Below are positions 35,365 through 42,836 of a DNA stretch of 64,000 nucleotides, piece after piece (within the stretch, counting starts at the first letter, position 1; each line of letters begins with the position of its first letter). A model generated the notes under the pieces. That model worked only from the letters and a program-made list of their open reading frames with translations, was not told the origin of the DNA and made no database searches. The translations under genes were made by a program, and so were the position numbers. The DNA lies in assembly GCF_900289045.1 (NCBI RefSeq), contig NZ_LT985188.1:2542001-2606000 (forward strand), read 5' to 3'. The stretch is from Micropruina glycogenica. GTDB lineage: Bacteria > Actinomycetota > Actinomycetes > Propionibacteriales > Propionibacteriaceae.

Positions 35365-36159
35365 GTGGCCAATAGCGCGCCGGAGACTGAGCCTGCCAAT
35401 CGTCAGACACCGCTGTTCAAAGTCGTGCGTGACGCGCTCCGCCGGGCCATCGACGAGGGCGAATATGACAATGGCGACCTGATTCCGCCCGAACCCGCGT
35501 TGTGCGAGCTTTACGGTGTCTCACGGATCACCGTGAGACGCGCGGTCGCGGAACTGACGTCGGAAGGGCTGCTAGAGAAGGTCCCCGGCAAAGGTACCTA
35601 CGTCCGGTCGAGCGTCTTCACCTCGCCCTCCCTGATATCCCTTGCCGGCTTCGGTCAGGGGGAGCGCTTCCGAGTGGGGCCCAAGCGTCGGGTGCTACGG
35701 AGCTGGGAAGAGAAGGCTAGTGACCGACTCGCACGTCTGCTTGGCGTACGTCGAGGTTCCCCCCTCTATGCGCTCGAAAGGCTCATGCTCGACGGCGAGC
35801 GTCCGCTTGCGGTCGACACCACTCGGTACGTGGCGGAACTAGTGCCGGGATTCCTCGCACATGTGAGGGACGATGTCTCGACTTTCGACCTTCTGGCCAA
35901 CCGCTACGGAGTGCAGCTGGGGGGCTCGGCTGGCGAGCTCCGAGTCGGCTATGCCACGGCGCACCAAGCCGAACTCCTCGGCCGTGTCACGAACGACCCG
36001 GTGCTGCTGGTGGAGAAGGTGATCTCGACGAGGCAGGAGCAACCCATCCTCCTGTCAGAGATCGCCTACAACCCGCGTGGCGTGTCGCTGCGCTTCCAGG
36101 TTGACAGTCCTGAGCCACTGACCCGATTCAGGCAGCACACACGGACCGCTGTGAGCTAG
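35365..36159 (+). CDS. frlR: GntR-family regulator of the fructosamine operon (FrlR-like)
   Basis: The 264-residue GntR/HutC protein has an N-terminal winged helix (about 15-85; ELYGVSRITVRRAVAELTSEGLL, GKGTYV) and a C-terminal UTRA effector domain (about 105-255). It would sense a phosphorylated fructosamine and control the operon upstream. The GTG at 35365 follows AAGGAGGATGGG. It is transcribed in the same direction as the structural genes, unlike a separate divergent regulator. Confidence 0.85.
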   Translation: MANSAPETEPANRQTPLFKVVRDALRRAIDEGEYDNGDLIPPEPALCELYGVSRITVRRAVAELTSEGLLEKVPGKGTYVRSSVFTSPSLISLAGFGQGERFRVGPKRRVLRSWEEKASDRLARLLGVRRGSPLYALERLMLDGERPLAVDTTRYVAELVPGFLAHVRDDVSTFDLLANRYGVQLGGSAGELRVGYATAHQAELLGRVTNDPVLLVEKVISTRQEQPILLSEIAYNPRGVSLRFQVDSPEPLTRFRQHTRTAVS

Positions 36160-36182
36160 CAACTAGCCGTCGCTCACCCTGA

Positions 36183-36287
36183 CTCGTGGGCGAAGGTGAG
36201 CCCACCGCCTGCCCCGCGCTCCAGCACTACAACACCGAACGCCGTCACAGCGCACTCGGAGGACAACCACCGATCAGCCGACTGTAG
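36183..36287 (+). mobile_element. C-terminal remnant of an IS481-type transposase
   Basis: One frame reads LQHYNTERRHSALGGQPPISRL and stops at TAG 36285-36287. This is the typical C-terminal end of IS481-like DDE transposases. A stop at 36180 closes the frame upstream, so only about 34 codons remain. It begins 24 bases after frlR, marking the right border of the frl genes. Confidence 0.6.
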
Positions 36288-36422
36288 CCAACCTGATGGC
36301 CGGGTACAGCGAGGTCGGCGGCGCCGCCGCATTGCACGCTGGCCCCGTGGGACTCGCGAGCTCGCCGACCGCAGACACACCTCATGCGCGAGCCGTTCAC
36401 GATCCCGTCCTACGAGGGCGAC
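36288..36422. other. Short IS-flanked stretch with no recognisable gene
   Basis: The stretch between the IS481-type remnant and the IS3 remnant contains only short frames without recognisable protein. It is probably transposon or plasmid debris. Confidence 0.4.
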
Positions 36423-36707
36423 CTATGCCAAGCTCCCTAAGGGCTGAGTGGGCTGGTGCACCGGTATCTGGGCCATCACCTGGCCGGCTTCGCGGGCTTC
36501 GTCGGCCAGGAAGCGGTAGCCGAACTCCGGGTCGTCGTGGTGGGCGTCGAACAGGGCGTTGGCACGGTGAGCCTCGAGGAGCTCGGCGTTGGTGACCGGG
36601 TGGGCGAGCCAGCGGTAGTAGGGCTGGCGAGCGATCTTCAGCACCCGGCACGTCATCGTGACGGGGATCCCGTCGGCGGCAAGGTCATGGACGAGCGGGT
36701 AGCTCAT
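36423..36707 (-). pseudogene. Truncated IS3-family transposase OrfB
   Basis: The 94-residue frame matches the first 75 or so residues of IS3 OrfB (MTCRVLKIARQPYYRWLAHP, FGYRFLADEAREAG). It then runs into unrelated sequence and stops. The DDE catalytic domain (about 200 residues) is missing. It overlaps orfA in the ATGA arrangement, with an A-rich GGAAAATGA that is the usual frameshift site. The element cannot transpose by itself. Confidence 0.75.
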
Positions 36708-37009
36708 TTTCCCGGCAGATTCGCCTGCGACAGATACGCCGCCGCCCTCCGGAGCACTTCGTTCTCCTGCTCCAGCAGCCGGATCCGCCGCCTGGCTTCA
36801 CGCAGCTCCACCGAGGCCACCTGGGTCGTCCCGGGCCGGTCCCCGTCCTCGATGTCGGCCTTCTTCATCCACGAGTACAGCGTCGTGAAGTGGATCCCGA
36901 AGTCCTTGGCGATCTGATCCAGCCCGACACCGGGCTCACGGCTCCGCGCGACCCGAACCACATCGTCACGGAACTCCTTGGGATACGGCTTCTTGGACAC
37001 GGTCAACAT
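36704..37009 (-). CDS. IS3-family transposase OrfA
   Basis: The 101-residue protein has a helix-turn-helix (about 20-50; LDQIAKDFGIHFTTLYSWMKKA) and a C-terminal leucine-zipper-like coiled coil (RRRIRLLEQENEVLRRAAAYL). It is the DNA-binding half of an IS3-type transposase and looks intact, but its OrfB partner is truncated, so the insertion sequence is dead. GGGAGG lies close to the start; a GTG nine bases further in is an alternative. Confidence 0.82.
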   Translation of the reverse strand: MLTVSKKPYPKEFRDDVVRVARSREPGVGLDQIAKDFGIHFTTLYSWMKKADIEDGDRPGTTQVASVELREARRRIRLLEQENEVLRRAAAYLSQANLPGK

Positions 37010-37316
37010 CCTCCCAGCCCAACCCGAAGGCTAGGCAGATCAGTTGTCACCTATCCGTGCAGCAGACCCTCGCAAGCGGACCACTCAGCTCAACTCGTGC
37101 TGAGTCTCAATGGACGGTAGCGCGTTGTAGAGGCTCTATTGCTACTTCAAGTGACCTTATTGCAGCTGACCCTCGTCGTGGATCGTTTCAGCATCTCCGG
37201 CCGCCAGAGTGGGAGGTGTTCGGCGTCCGGTCATCAGCGTGAGGCGTTTGCGTCAAGGGGTCGGGGTGCCTGACCGCTCGTCGGTCCGTGCATAGCGGTA
37301 ATGGGCTTGGTTCCCT

Positions 37317-37344
37317 GCAGGTCTGCAGGTCTGCAGGTCTGCAG
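37317..37344 (+). repeat. 8-bp tandem repeat, 3.5 copies
   Basis: The unit GCAGGTCT repeats at 37317, 37325 and 37333 and ends with GCAG at 37341-37344. It lies in the non-coding stretch between the IS3 remnant and the integration site. Such a tract can vary in copy number by slippage. Confidence 0.7.
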
Positions 37345-37398
37345 TGTTGCTGGTGCTCCGTTGCCCGGTGTTCGATTTCCGCGGATAGCCGGAACCGT

Positions 37399-37622
37399 GT
37401 TACCTCGAGTTGTTACCTGGCATCCCACGTTACCCATCGTTGTGAGCGTGACGGCCACGTTAGCTCCGTGGCGTTTCCCCTAGCCACCGCCACTTGTTAC
37501 ATTCCCAAGCTGACAGTGCGGGTTCGAATCCCGTCATCCGCTCCAGTGAAACCCCTTGTCAGCGCATCTTCCATAATCGAACAGCTTCGGGGTGGCCGAG
37601 GCATGTTACCCAAAATGTTACC
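37399..37622. other. attP-like integration site with GTTACC arm repeats
   Basis: GTTACC occurs at 37399, 37412, 37429, 37605 and 37617, and GTTACA at 37496. All are in the same orientation, around the tRNA-derived core at 37502-37545. Repeated short sites on both sides of a tRNA 3' half, next to a tyrosine integrase gene, are the layout of a phage or integrative-element attachment site (arm-core-arm). The last arm overlaps the integrase stop codon. Confidence 0.55.
37502..37545 (+). other. tRNA-Gly(CCC) 3' half, attachment core
   Basis: The 44 bases can be read as the anticodon loop TTCCCAA (anticodon CCC), the 3' anticodon stem GCTGA, a short variable loop, a T arm GCGGG-TTCGAAT-CCCGT, acceptor CATCCGC, T and CCA. 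The 5' half (which would start GCGGATG) is absent, so this is not a functional tRNA. Identity beginning at the anticodon loop is typical of tyrosine-integrase crossover sites. Confidence 0.65.
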
Positions 37623-38088
37623 TAACCCCTCGATTTCGTGTTTGGCGGGTGCGCTGTGGCTCGGGGTCTGCGTCCTCCGGTGTTCGATTCGACGTCTGCG
37701 CTTCTTGGGGGTGTGTCGGCTGTGTCATGCGCTTCGTGGCAGTCAAGTTTCGCGCGATATGGCTGTCGGCGAGCTTCTTCGCCTCGGCTAGGGCGCTGTC
37801 TGCCGATCGAGCGTAGAGGTTGGTCGTGGAGAGCGAGGCGTGCCCGGCCAACTCTCGAACGGTGGTGAGCGGGATGCCTGCTGCGATCCACTGTGAGATT
37901 GCGGTGCCGCGCAAGTCGTGGAATCGGAAGTTGGGCCATCCGAGCTTGGTCATCAGTCGTGGCCAGTCGACCGAGTCGAGGAAGTTTGTCACGGTATTCC
38001 TGCGTATATTTCTTGTACTTGGACATTGACCTGTTCTCCTCCTCGGGAGATTCTCCCTTCTTCGGTCACTGTCCGGTGAGAGCCACAC
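37618..38088 (-). pseudogene. Truncated tyrosine recombinase (phage/ICE integrase C-terminal part)
   Basis: Residues from about 33 on match the catalytic domain: FHDLRGTAISQ (His/Arg of HxxR), ELAGHASLSTT (second His) and the nucleophile region TNLYAR. The N-terminal arm-binding and core-binding domains and the first catalytic Arg are missing, and the first 30 residues of the open frame do not belong to the family. The gene points at the attachment site, as integrase genes usually do. It is probably inactive. Confidence 0.7.
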
Positions 38089-38381
38089 ACCTCAGAGCTC
38101 AATGGGTGTGCCGGTGACCGACCTGCGTCGAAGCGGACCCGCCGAGCTGCGCTGATTCGACTGAGCCCACGGCCTTCTCGGCGGCGCGAGGGCAGACCGG
38201 AACCAGCTACCGCGCGCGCCGACGCCGTCATCCCGACGGGAGCCTGGAGCCGCACCGCCATGCCGTCATCCCGGCGGGAGCCGGGAGCCGCACCAGAGGG
38301 CGGTGTTGTCACTGTCGGCGTGAGTGTTGTCAGCATGTTGCCAGACGAGTTTTTGTCAGAAGACAGCCGTAGACTACAAGC
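38089..38381. other. Intergenic region before the HNH gene with two 33-bp repeats
   Basis: There is no gene here. The stretch separates the integrase remnant from the DUF222 gene and contains the repeat pair at 38224-38294. It may hold the promoter of the DUF222 gene, but no clear -35/-10 was recognised. Confidence 0.4.
38224..38294 (+). repeat. Two 33-bp direct repeats related to the dispersed GTCATCCCGGCG element
   Basis: 38224-38256 and 38262-38294 are near-identical (GCCGTCATCCCGRCGGGAGC then CNGGAGCCGCACC), differing at two positions and separated by five bases. Each copy contains GTCATCCC, the conserved start of the palindromic element found at 63546. Confidence 0.65.
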
Positions 38382-39773
38382 ATGGAAACAGCCGCAATCG
38401 AACACATGTCGGCAGCTGACGTGCTCGCCGACCTGCGAGCCTGCGACCAACTCGAACGCCAGGTAACGGCCCGCCGGCTCGCGCTCGCCGCCCGCTGGGC
38501 CGACCTCAACCCCAGCATCCAGACCCTGCCCGAAGCCGTCGATCGCACCATGACCGACGACGAACTCGGCATCGGGCTCGCCGCCGTGGCCGAGTTCGCC
38601 GCCGTCCACGCCGTCACCACCCAAACCGGCCGCACCCTCATCGCCGACGCCCTCGAACTACGCCACCGACTACCCAAGCTCTGGCACGCCGTGCACGAGC
38701 TCCACATCGCCGCCTGGAAAGCCTGCGCCGTCGCCCAAACCACCCGCCCACGCAGCACCGAACTCGCTACAGCGCTCGACACTCAAACCGCCACCCTCGG
38801 TGACCGGCTCACGCTGCGCCGCATCAAGAAGCTCGCTCTACAAGCCGTGGCCCGCTTCGAACCCGACACCCTGCCCGACCCCGACACCCGCCGCTGGCTA
38901 CGCATCACCGCCGACACCGCTACCACCGCGGGCGCCGGCTGGGTCGACGGACGACTCGACACCCCCGACGCCCTCGACCTCGAGACCGCCGTGCGGGCCG
39001 TCAGCAGGCAACTCGCGCGCAACGGCTCCACCGATGACCTCGACCCGCTCCGAGCCCACGCCCTCGGCATCATCGCCCGCCACGCACTCGGCCTACCCGA
39101 AACAGACACTCAGTGCGGCAATGCAGCGCAACCCGGAACCATCGGCGCCACCGCCCCCCACGCGGGCCGGGCGGTGCAGCTCTACGTGCATCTGGACGCA
39201 GACACCTTCAACCGCGTCCAGGGCATCAGCACCCGCCGGTCAGCTGCTGCACAACCCGACAACACGGCGATCGCGTCAGGGGTTCGCCTGGCCGAAGTCG
39301 GCACGACTGACCAACTCGTGACCGTCGAACAGATCCGCCGCTGGTGCAGCTCGGCCGGCACCATCACCGTCCGGCCCGTCATCGACCTCGCAGCCAACCA
39401 TGAAGCGAGCGGCTACCGACCCACCCCGACCCAACGCGAACAGATCGCCCTACGCGACCGCACCTGCGTATTCCCGCACTGCACCCGACCCGCGCACCCG
39501 CTACCGACCAGCGCCGACGACCCCGACCAGTTCAGCCACGATGCCGACCACATCGTGGCCTACGACGTAGGCGGCGAAACCAGCAGCACCAACCTGGCCT
39601 GCCTGTGCAGACACCACCACCGACTCAAGACCCACACCGGCTGGCGCTACGTTCGCGTCGGCCCCAGCGACTACCTGTGGACCTCACCCACCGGGCTGAC
39701 GTTTCTCAGAACCGCCACCGGCAGCACCGAACTGCCCGAACAACACCCGAGGGTGCGCAAGCGCGCGGCCTGA
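38382..39773 (+). CDS. DUF222 domain HNH endonuclease family protein
   Basis: The 463-residue protein is of the actinobacterial 13E12-repeat type. An alpha-helical DUF222 region (about 1-330) is followed by a C-terminal HNH nuclease motif (CVFPHCTRP, HDADHIVAYDVGG, NLACLCRHHHRLK). These genes are often multicopy and mobile in actinobacteria; their role is not settled. This copy is intact and sits beside the integrase remnant. Its start region is preceded by an unusually AT-rich stretch. Confidence 0.88.
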   Translation: METAAIEHMSAADVLADLRACDQLERQVTARRLALAARWADLNPSIQTLPEAVDRTMTDDELGIGLAAVAEFAAVHAVTTQTGRTLIADALELRHRLPKLWHAVHELHIAAWKACAVAQTTRPRSTELATALDTQTATLGDRLTLRRIKKLALQAVARFEPDTLPDPDTRRWLRITADTATTAGAGWVDGRLDTPDALDLETAVRAVSRQLARNGSTDDLDPLRAHALGIIARHALGLPETDTQCGNAAQPGTIGATAPHAGRAVQLYVHLDADTFNRVQGISTRRSAAAQPDNTAIASGVRLAEVGTTDQLVTVEQIRRWCSSAGTITVRPVIDLAANHEASGYRPTPTQREQIALRDRTCVFPHCTRPAHPLPTSADDPDQFSHDADHIVAYDVGGETSSTNLACLCRHHHRLKTHTGWRYVRVGPSDYLWTSPTGLTFLRTATGSTELPEQHPRVRKRAA

Positions 39774-39783
39774 AGGCGGGCGA

Positions 39784-41112
39784 TCAGTACCAGTAACTCA
39801 ACCTGGGAGGAACCGGCCAGGCGAACACGCGTGCCGCGGCGAAGGCGTCGTTGGTCTCAATGCGGCCCGCGTACGCCAACGTTGCCAGCGACACCCCGCC
39901 GAGGTAGGCGGCCGACAACTCCTGCACACCCAGCCCAACACGCACCGCACCCTGCGGCGAGTCGCCTGTCAGCGGGTGGACGCTCCCCTGCCCCGATTCG
40001 TCGACGTCGAGCACCCACCGGCCCTGGGCGTGACCGAGCGGATCGGTCACGGTGAGGTCGATCACGTCGGCCGCCTGATAGCGCCGGGCTTCGAGCGCGG
40101 CCGGCACGTCGAGTACCCGCACGTAGTGATGGTCGGTGACACTCACCTGGGCGGCCCGCTGGTCGGCGATCAGCCACCACAACGGTTCGTCGACCGACAA
40201 CTCACCGGCTCGCAATTCGCCGACCAGGTCGAGGTGCAGCAGAAAGTGCCATAGTGCGGCGTACGCGTCGGGGCCGTCGGCCACCAGCCACTGCACCTGC
40301 GCGCCCGACTTGGTGTAGTCGTCGTGATTCTCTTGCACCGTGTAGAGCACCAGGCCGGTCACCGTTCCGGCGTCGTCGGTGTACTGCACGGCTCGCACCG
40401 CGCCGGGTTCGTGTGCACCGGGGTGGGTGCGGGCGAACCGCGTCCAGTGGCTCGCGGGCATGCTCAACTCACCCGGCGCGTGGCGCCGCACCCGCTCGTG
40501 CAAGGCCGGCGCCAACGCGGCCCACCGCTCGCGGCTGATGTAGTCGAACCGCCCCGATGGCAACGGCCCGAGCCAACCGGCACGTCGCCGGTCGATGCGC
40601 CAGTTCGCAGCCGCGGCGGCGGGCGCGAACCCGTAGCGGCCATAGAGGGTCGACTCGCTGACCGTCAGCGTCGCCACCGGCACACCCAGCGTGGCTGCCG
40701 TGTTCAACTCGCCCTGCATCATCGCCCGAGCGATGCCGCGCCGATGATGGGTCTGAGCCACCGTCACTGCGCTGATCGCACAGGCCGTCACCTCTGCGTC
40801 GCCGGGCACGCTGAGGTCGCCGATCCACGACGCGAACGTGCCCACCGGCACCTCGGGCATCGGCCCGGACGGGTCGTAGACCCCCAGCCGGCGCCGTGAA
40901 CCGGCCGACTCGAACGAATGGGCGCTCTGCTCGTCGGAGCGTTCCCGGTCGAGAAAGCCGCGGGCCACCGACTGCGCCCACGCGTCGCTGGCCGCACGAT
41001 CGTCGCTGGGCAGCACGCGCAGGTCGAGCCCGGCACCGCTCAGGCTCGCGTGGGCAGCTTCGTCGACCGCCGCCTTGAGGTGGGCCAGGTTCAGTTCATC
41101 GGTTCGTCGCAT
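39784..41112 (-). CDS. Eis-type GNAT N-acetyltransferase
   Basis: The 442-residue protein matches the Eis architecture. An N-terminal GNAT domain has the acetyl-CoA loop QTHHRRGIARAMM, a second degenerate GNAT domain follows, and a C-terminal sterol-carrier-like domain ends in LSYWY. The free C-terminal aromatic residue that serves as catalytic base in Eis is preserved, as is ESTLYGRYGFAPA. Known members acetylate aminoglycosides and protein lysines; the substrate here is unknown. It converges with the DUF222 gene across ten bases. Confidence 0.85.
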   Translation of the reverse strand: MRRTDELNLAHLKAAVDEAAHASLSGAGLDLRVLPSDDRAASDAWAQSVARGFLDRERSDEQSAHSFESAGSRRRLGVYDPSGPMPEVPVGTFASWIGDLSVPGDAEVTACAISAVTVAQTHHRRGIARAMMQGELNTAATLGVPVATLTVSESTLYGRYGFAPAAAAANWRIDRRRAGWLGPLPSGRFDYISRERWAALAPALHERVRRHAPGELSMPASHWTRFARTHPGAHEPGAVRAVQYTDDAGTVTGLVLYTVQENHDDYTKSGAQVQWLVADGPDAYAALWHFLLHLDLVGELRAGELSVDEPLWWLIADQRAAQVSVTDHHYVRVLDVPAALEARRYQAADVIDLTVTDPLGHAQGRWVLDVDESGQGSVHPLTGDSPQGAVRVGLGVQELSAAYLGGVSLATLAYAGRIETNDAFAAARVFAWPVPPRLSYWY

Positions 41113-41124
41113 GGCGCGACGACG

Positions 41125-42612
41125 CTACCACATGCTCGCCGCGGCCGCGCCGACCAGTTCGCGCCGGCGCTGCCCTCCGAGCAGCCAGTCGATGGCCTGT
41201 CGCGCGGTCCAGCCGTCTGGGTGTCGACGGCTGAGCGCGCGGGCACCCTCGAGATCTTGTCCGAGGGTGACGGCCGGCTGCTCGACGTAGCCGTTGCGGC
41301 GCACCTGACCCAACCCGATGTTGGCCATCAGTGCGTTGCACAGGCACTTGCGGCCCTGGGTCTCGGCCTCGTCGCCGCCCTTGCGCAGGTACATGTGCAC
41401 CGGCTCGGACGCGCAACGGTAGACGATGGAGCCGTCCGCGCGTTCGGTGGGGGTGCGCAGGTAGCCCAGGTCACAGATGCGCTCGCGCGCCTCGTAGCGG
41501 GCCTCATCGGCAAGCGTGTCGCCCAATTCGGCGATCTTGAACGGAAAACCGGTGGGTGAGGCGCGCGGATCGTTGCGCACCACCAGGGTTTCGGCTTCGA
41601 GTTCGGCGACCAGCCGGTTGCGCAGCGCCGGCAGCAGCCCCGACTCGGAGGCCATCGCGAACAACGTGCCGATCTGCACACCGGCGGCGCCGGAGGCCCT
41701 CGCCTCGGCCACCTTCTCGGGCGTGGCGTAGGCACCGGCCAGCCAGAACGGCAGACCGAGTTCGCCGATCTTCGCCAGGTCGGCCACGTCCTTGTCGCCG
41801 TAGATCGGCTCGCCTTCGTCGTCGAGCGTCATCTTGCCGCGCGGCGGCGCGCTGTGCCCGCCGGCCCGCGGGCCCTCCACGACGAAGCCGTCGGGACGAG
41901 TCTCGGGGTCGCGGTTGAGATAGGTGGCCAGCACGTGCAGCGACACGATGGCCAGAAACTTCGGCCGTCGCAGCACGGGCAGGTCGGCACCCAGGTAGTC
42001 CACCGGATCGAGCTCGGCGCGGTGGGTCTTGCTCGCCGCGGCCACGTCGATGGTGAGCCGTCCGGTGCGTCCGGCGGCGAACTCGGTGAGCAACCGGGGA
42101 ATCTCGCGGGGTACGCCAGCACCCATGATCACGTAGTCGACTCCGGCCAGCATGGCGCCGAGAATCGCCGAGGCGTTGGCTGTCTGCACCTTTTCGAGCA
42201 TGTTGATGCCGACCACCCCGTCGTGGCCCTGCTTGGCCAGCCACACCTCGGCAAAGTTCGCCGCCAGGCTCAGTTCGATGGCTGCCCGGCTGGGCGAGAT
42301 GGTGAGGGTGGGGTGCGGACGGTACGGCTTGCCGCGGCCGCGGCCGTTGGGCAGAAAGTAGGTGTCGATCACCCGTTGGGCGATGTCGGGGGACGGAAAG
42401 TGCGCCAGCGCGCGGCGGCGATGACCGCCCGGGTCGCCGTCTTGAAGCGTGCGGGCCAGCACGCCGTCCAGAGCCGTGCCCGACACAACGCCGAGCTGGC
42501 CGGCCAGTGACACCTCGCGGGCCAATTGCCACGACGACACGGCGATGCCCATGCCGCCCTGAATCACGATCGGCAGCGATGACGTCGGTTGGGTCCCGAG
42601 CGATGAAATCAT
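41125..42612 (-). CDS. Nitronate monooxygenase / PfaD-like FMN enzyme
   Basis: The 495-residue TIM-barrel flavoprotein has VIQGGMGIAVS at the N-terminus, VIMGAGVPREIP, VVEGPRAGGHS, LPFWLAGAYATPEK and GAAGVQIGTLFA, the pattern of 2-nitropropane dioxygenases. It is longer than classical nitronate monooxygenases, with a C-terminal extension ending in a Cys-containing KCLCNALMANIG. The ATG at 42612 follows AGGGAAC; an upstream in-frame start at 42690 would read through the putative operator repeats and is rejected. It sits 12 bases downstream of the Eis gene start. Confidence 0.83.
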   Translation of the reverse strand: MISSLGTQPTSSLPIVIQGGMGIAVSSWQLAREVSLAGQLGVVSGTALDGVLARTLQDGDPGGHRRRALAHFPSPDIAQRVIDTYFLPNGRGRGKPYRPHPTLTISPSRAAIELSLAANFAEVWLAKQGHDGVVGINMLEKVQTANASAILGAMLAGVDYVIMGAGVPREIPRLLTEFAAGRTGRLTIDVAAASKTHRAELDPVDYLGADLPVLRRPKFLAIVSLHVLATYLNRDPETRPDGFVVEGPRAGGHSAPPRGKMTLDDEGEPIYGDKDVADLAKIGELGLPFWLAGAYATPEKVAEARASGAAGVQIGTLFAMASESGLLPALRNRLVAELEAETLVVRNDPRASPTGFPFKIAELGDTLADEARYEARERICDLGYLRTPTERADGSIVYRCASEPVHMYLRKGGDEAETQGRKCLCNALMANIGLGQVRRNGYVEQPAVTLGQDLEGARALSRRHPDGWTARQAIDWLLGGQRRRELVGAAAASMW

Positions 42613-42618
42613 GTTCCC

Positions 42619-42645
42619 TACGGTAGCGTAACTTACGGTTGCGTA
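42619..42645. promoter_or_regulatory. Tandem imperfect palindromes, putative operator of the nitronate monooxygenase-like gene
   Basis: TACGGTAGCGTA (42619-42630) and TACGGTTGCGTA (42634-42645) are near-identical, each nearly palindromic, with 15 bases centre to centre. They lie immediately upstream of the start codon at 42612. A TetR-like repressor site is the likeliest reading. Confidence 0.45.
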
Positions 42646-42786
42646 GGAAAGAGCCGTCTCAAAACTGGCCGGCCAGCCATCGGGAGGCACCCCCGCACCC
42701 CTTCAACCGAGGCTCTCCACCAGCACGTCGACGAGTGCTGCCTTGTCACCGTGTCATCGAGGCGCCGAAACCTCGATTTGCTCCCA

Positions 42787-42809
42787 CTTATGCTCAGATG
42801 TAGCATAAG
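42787..42809. promoter_or_regulatory. Inverted repeat upstream of nadA, candidate NrtR operator
   Basis: CTTATGCT (42787-42794) and AGCATAAG (42802-42809) are perfect complements around seven bases. The repeat ends 27 bases before the nadA start and contains TATGCT, which could be a -10 element, so a bound dimer would block transcription. NrtR, encoded at 28669, is the natural candidate. Confidence 0.55.
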
Positions 42810-42836
42810 AGTGTTTCGCACGAGGAGGAGCCCCAC

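Noticed and set aside
36423-37009. Functional IS3 element
   Set aside because: OrfB stops at about residue 75 of the family sequence and lacks the DDE domain.
37502-37545. Complete tRNA-Gly gene
   Set aside because: The D arm and 5' acceptor (GCGGATG) are absent; upstream bases do not pair with the anticodon stem or acceptor.
37390-37630. CRISPR array suggested by repeated GTTACC
   Set aside because: Repeats are only 6 bp, irregularly spaced and around a tRNA-derived core; no cas genes. Integrase arm sites fit better.
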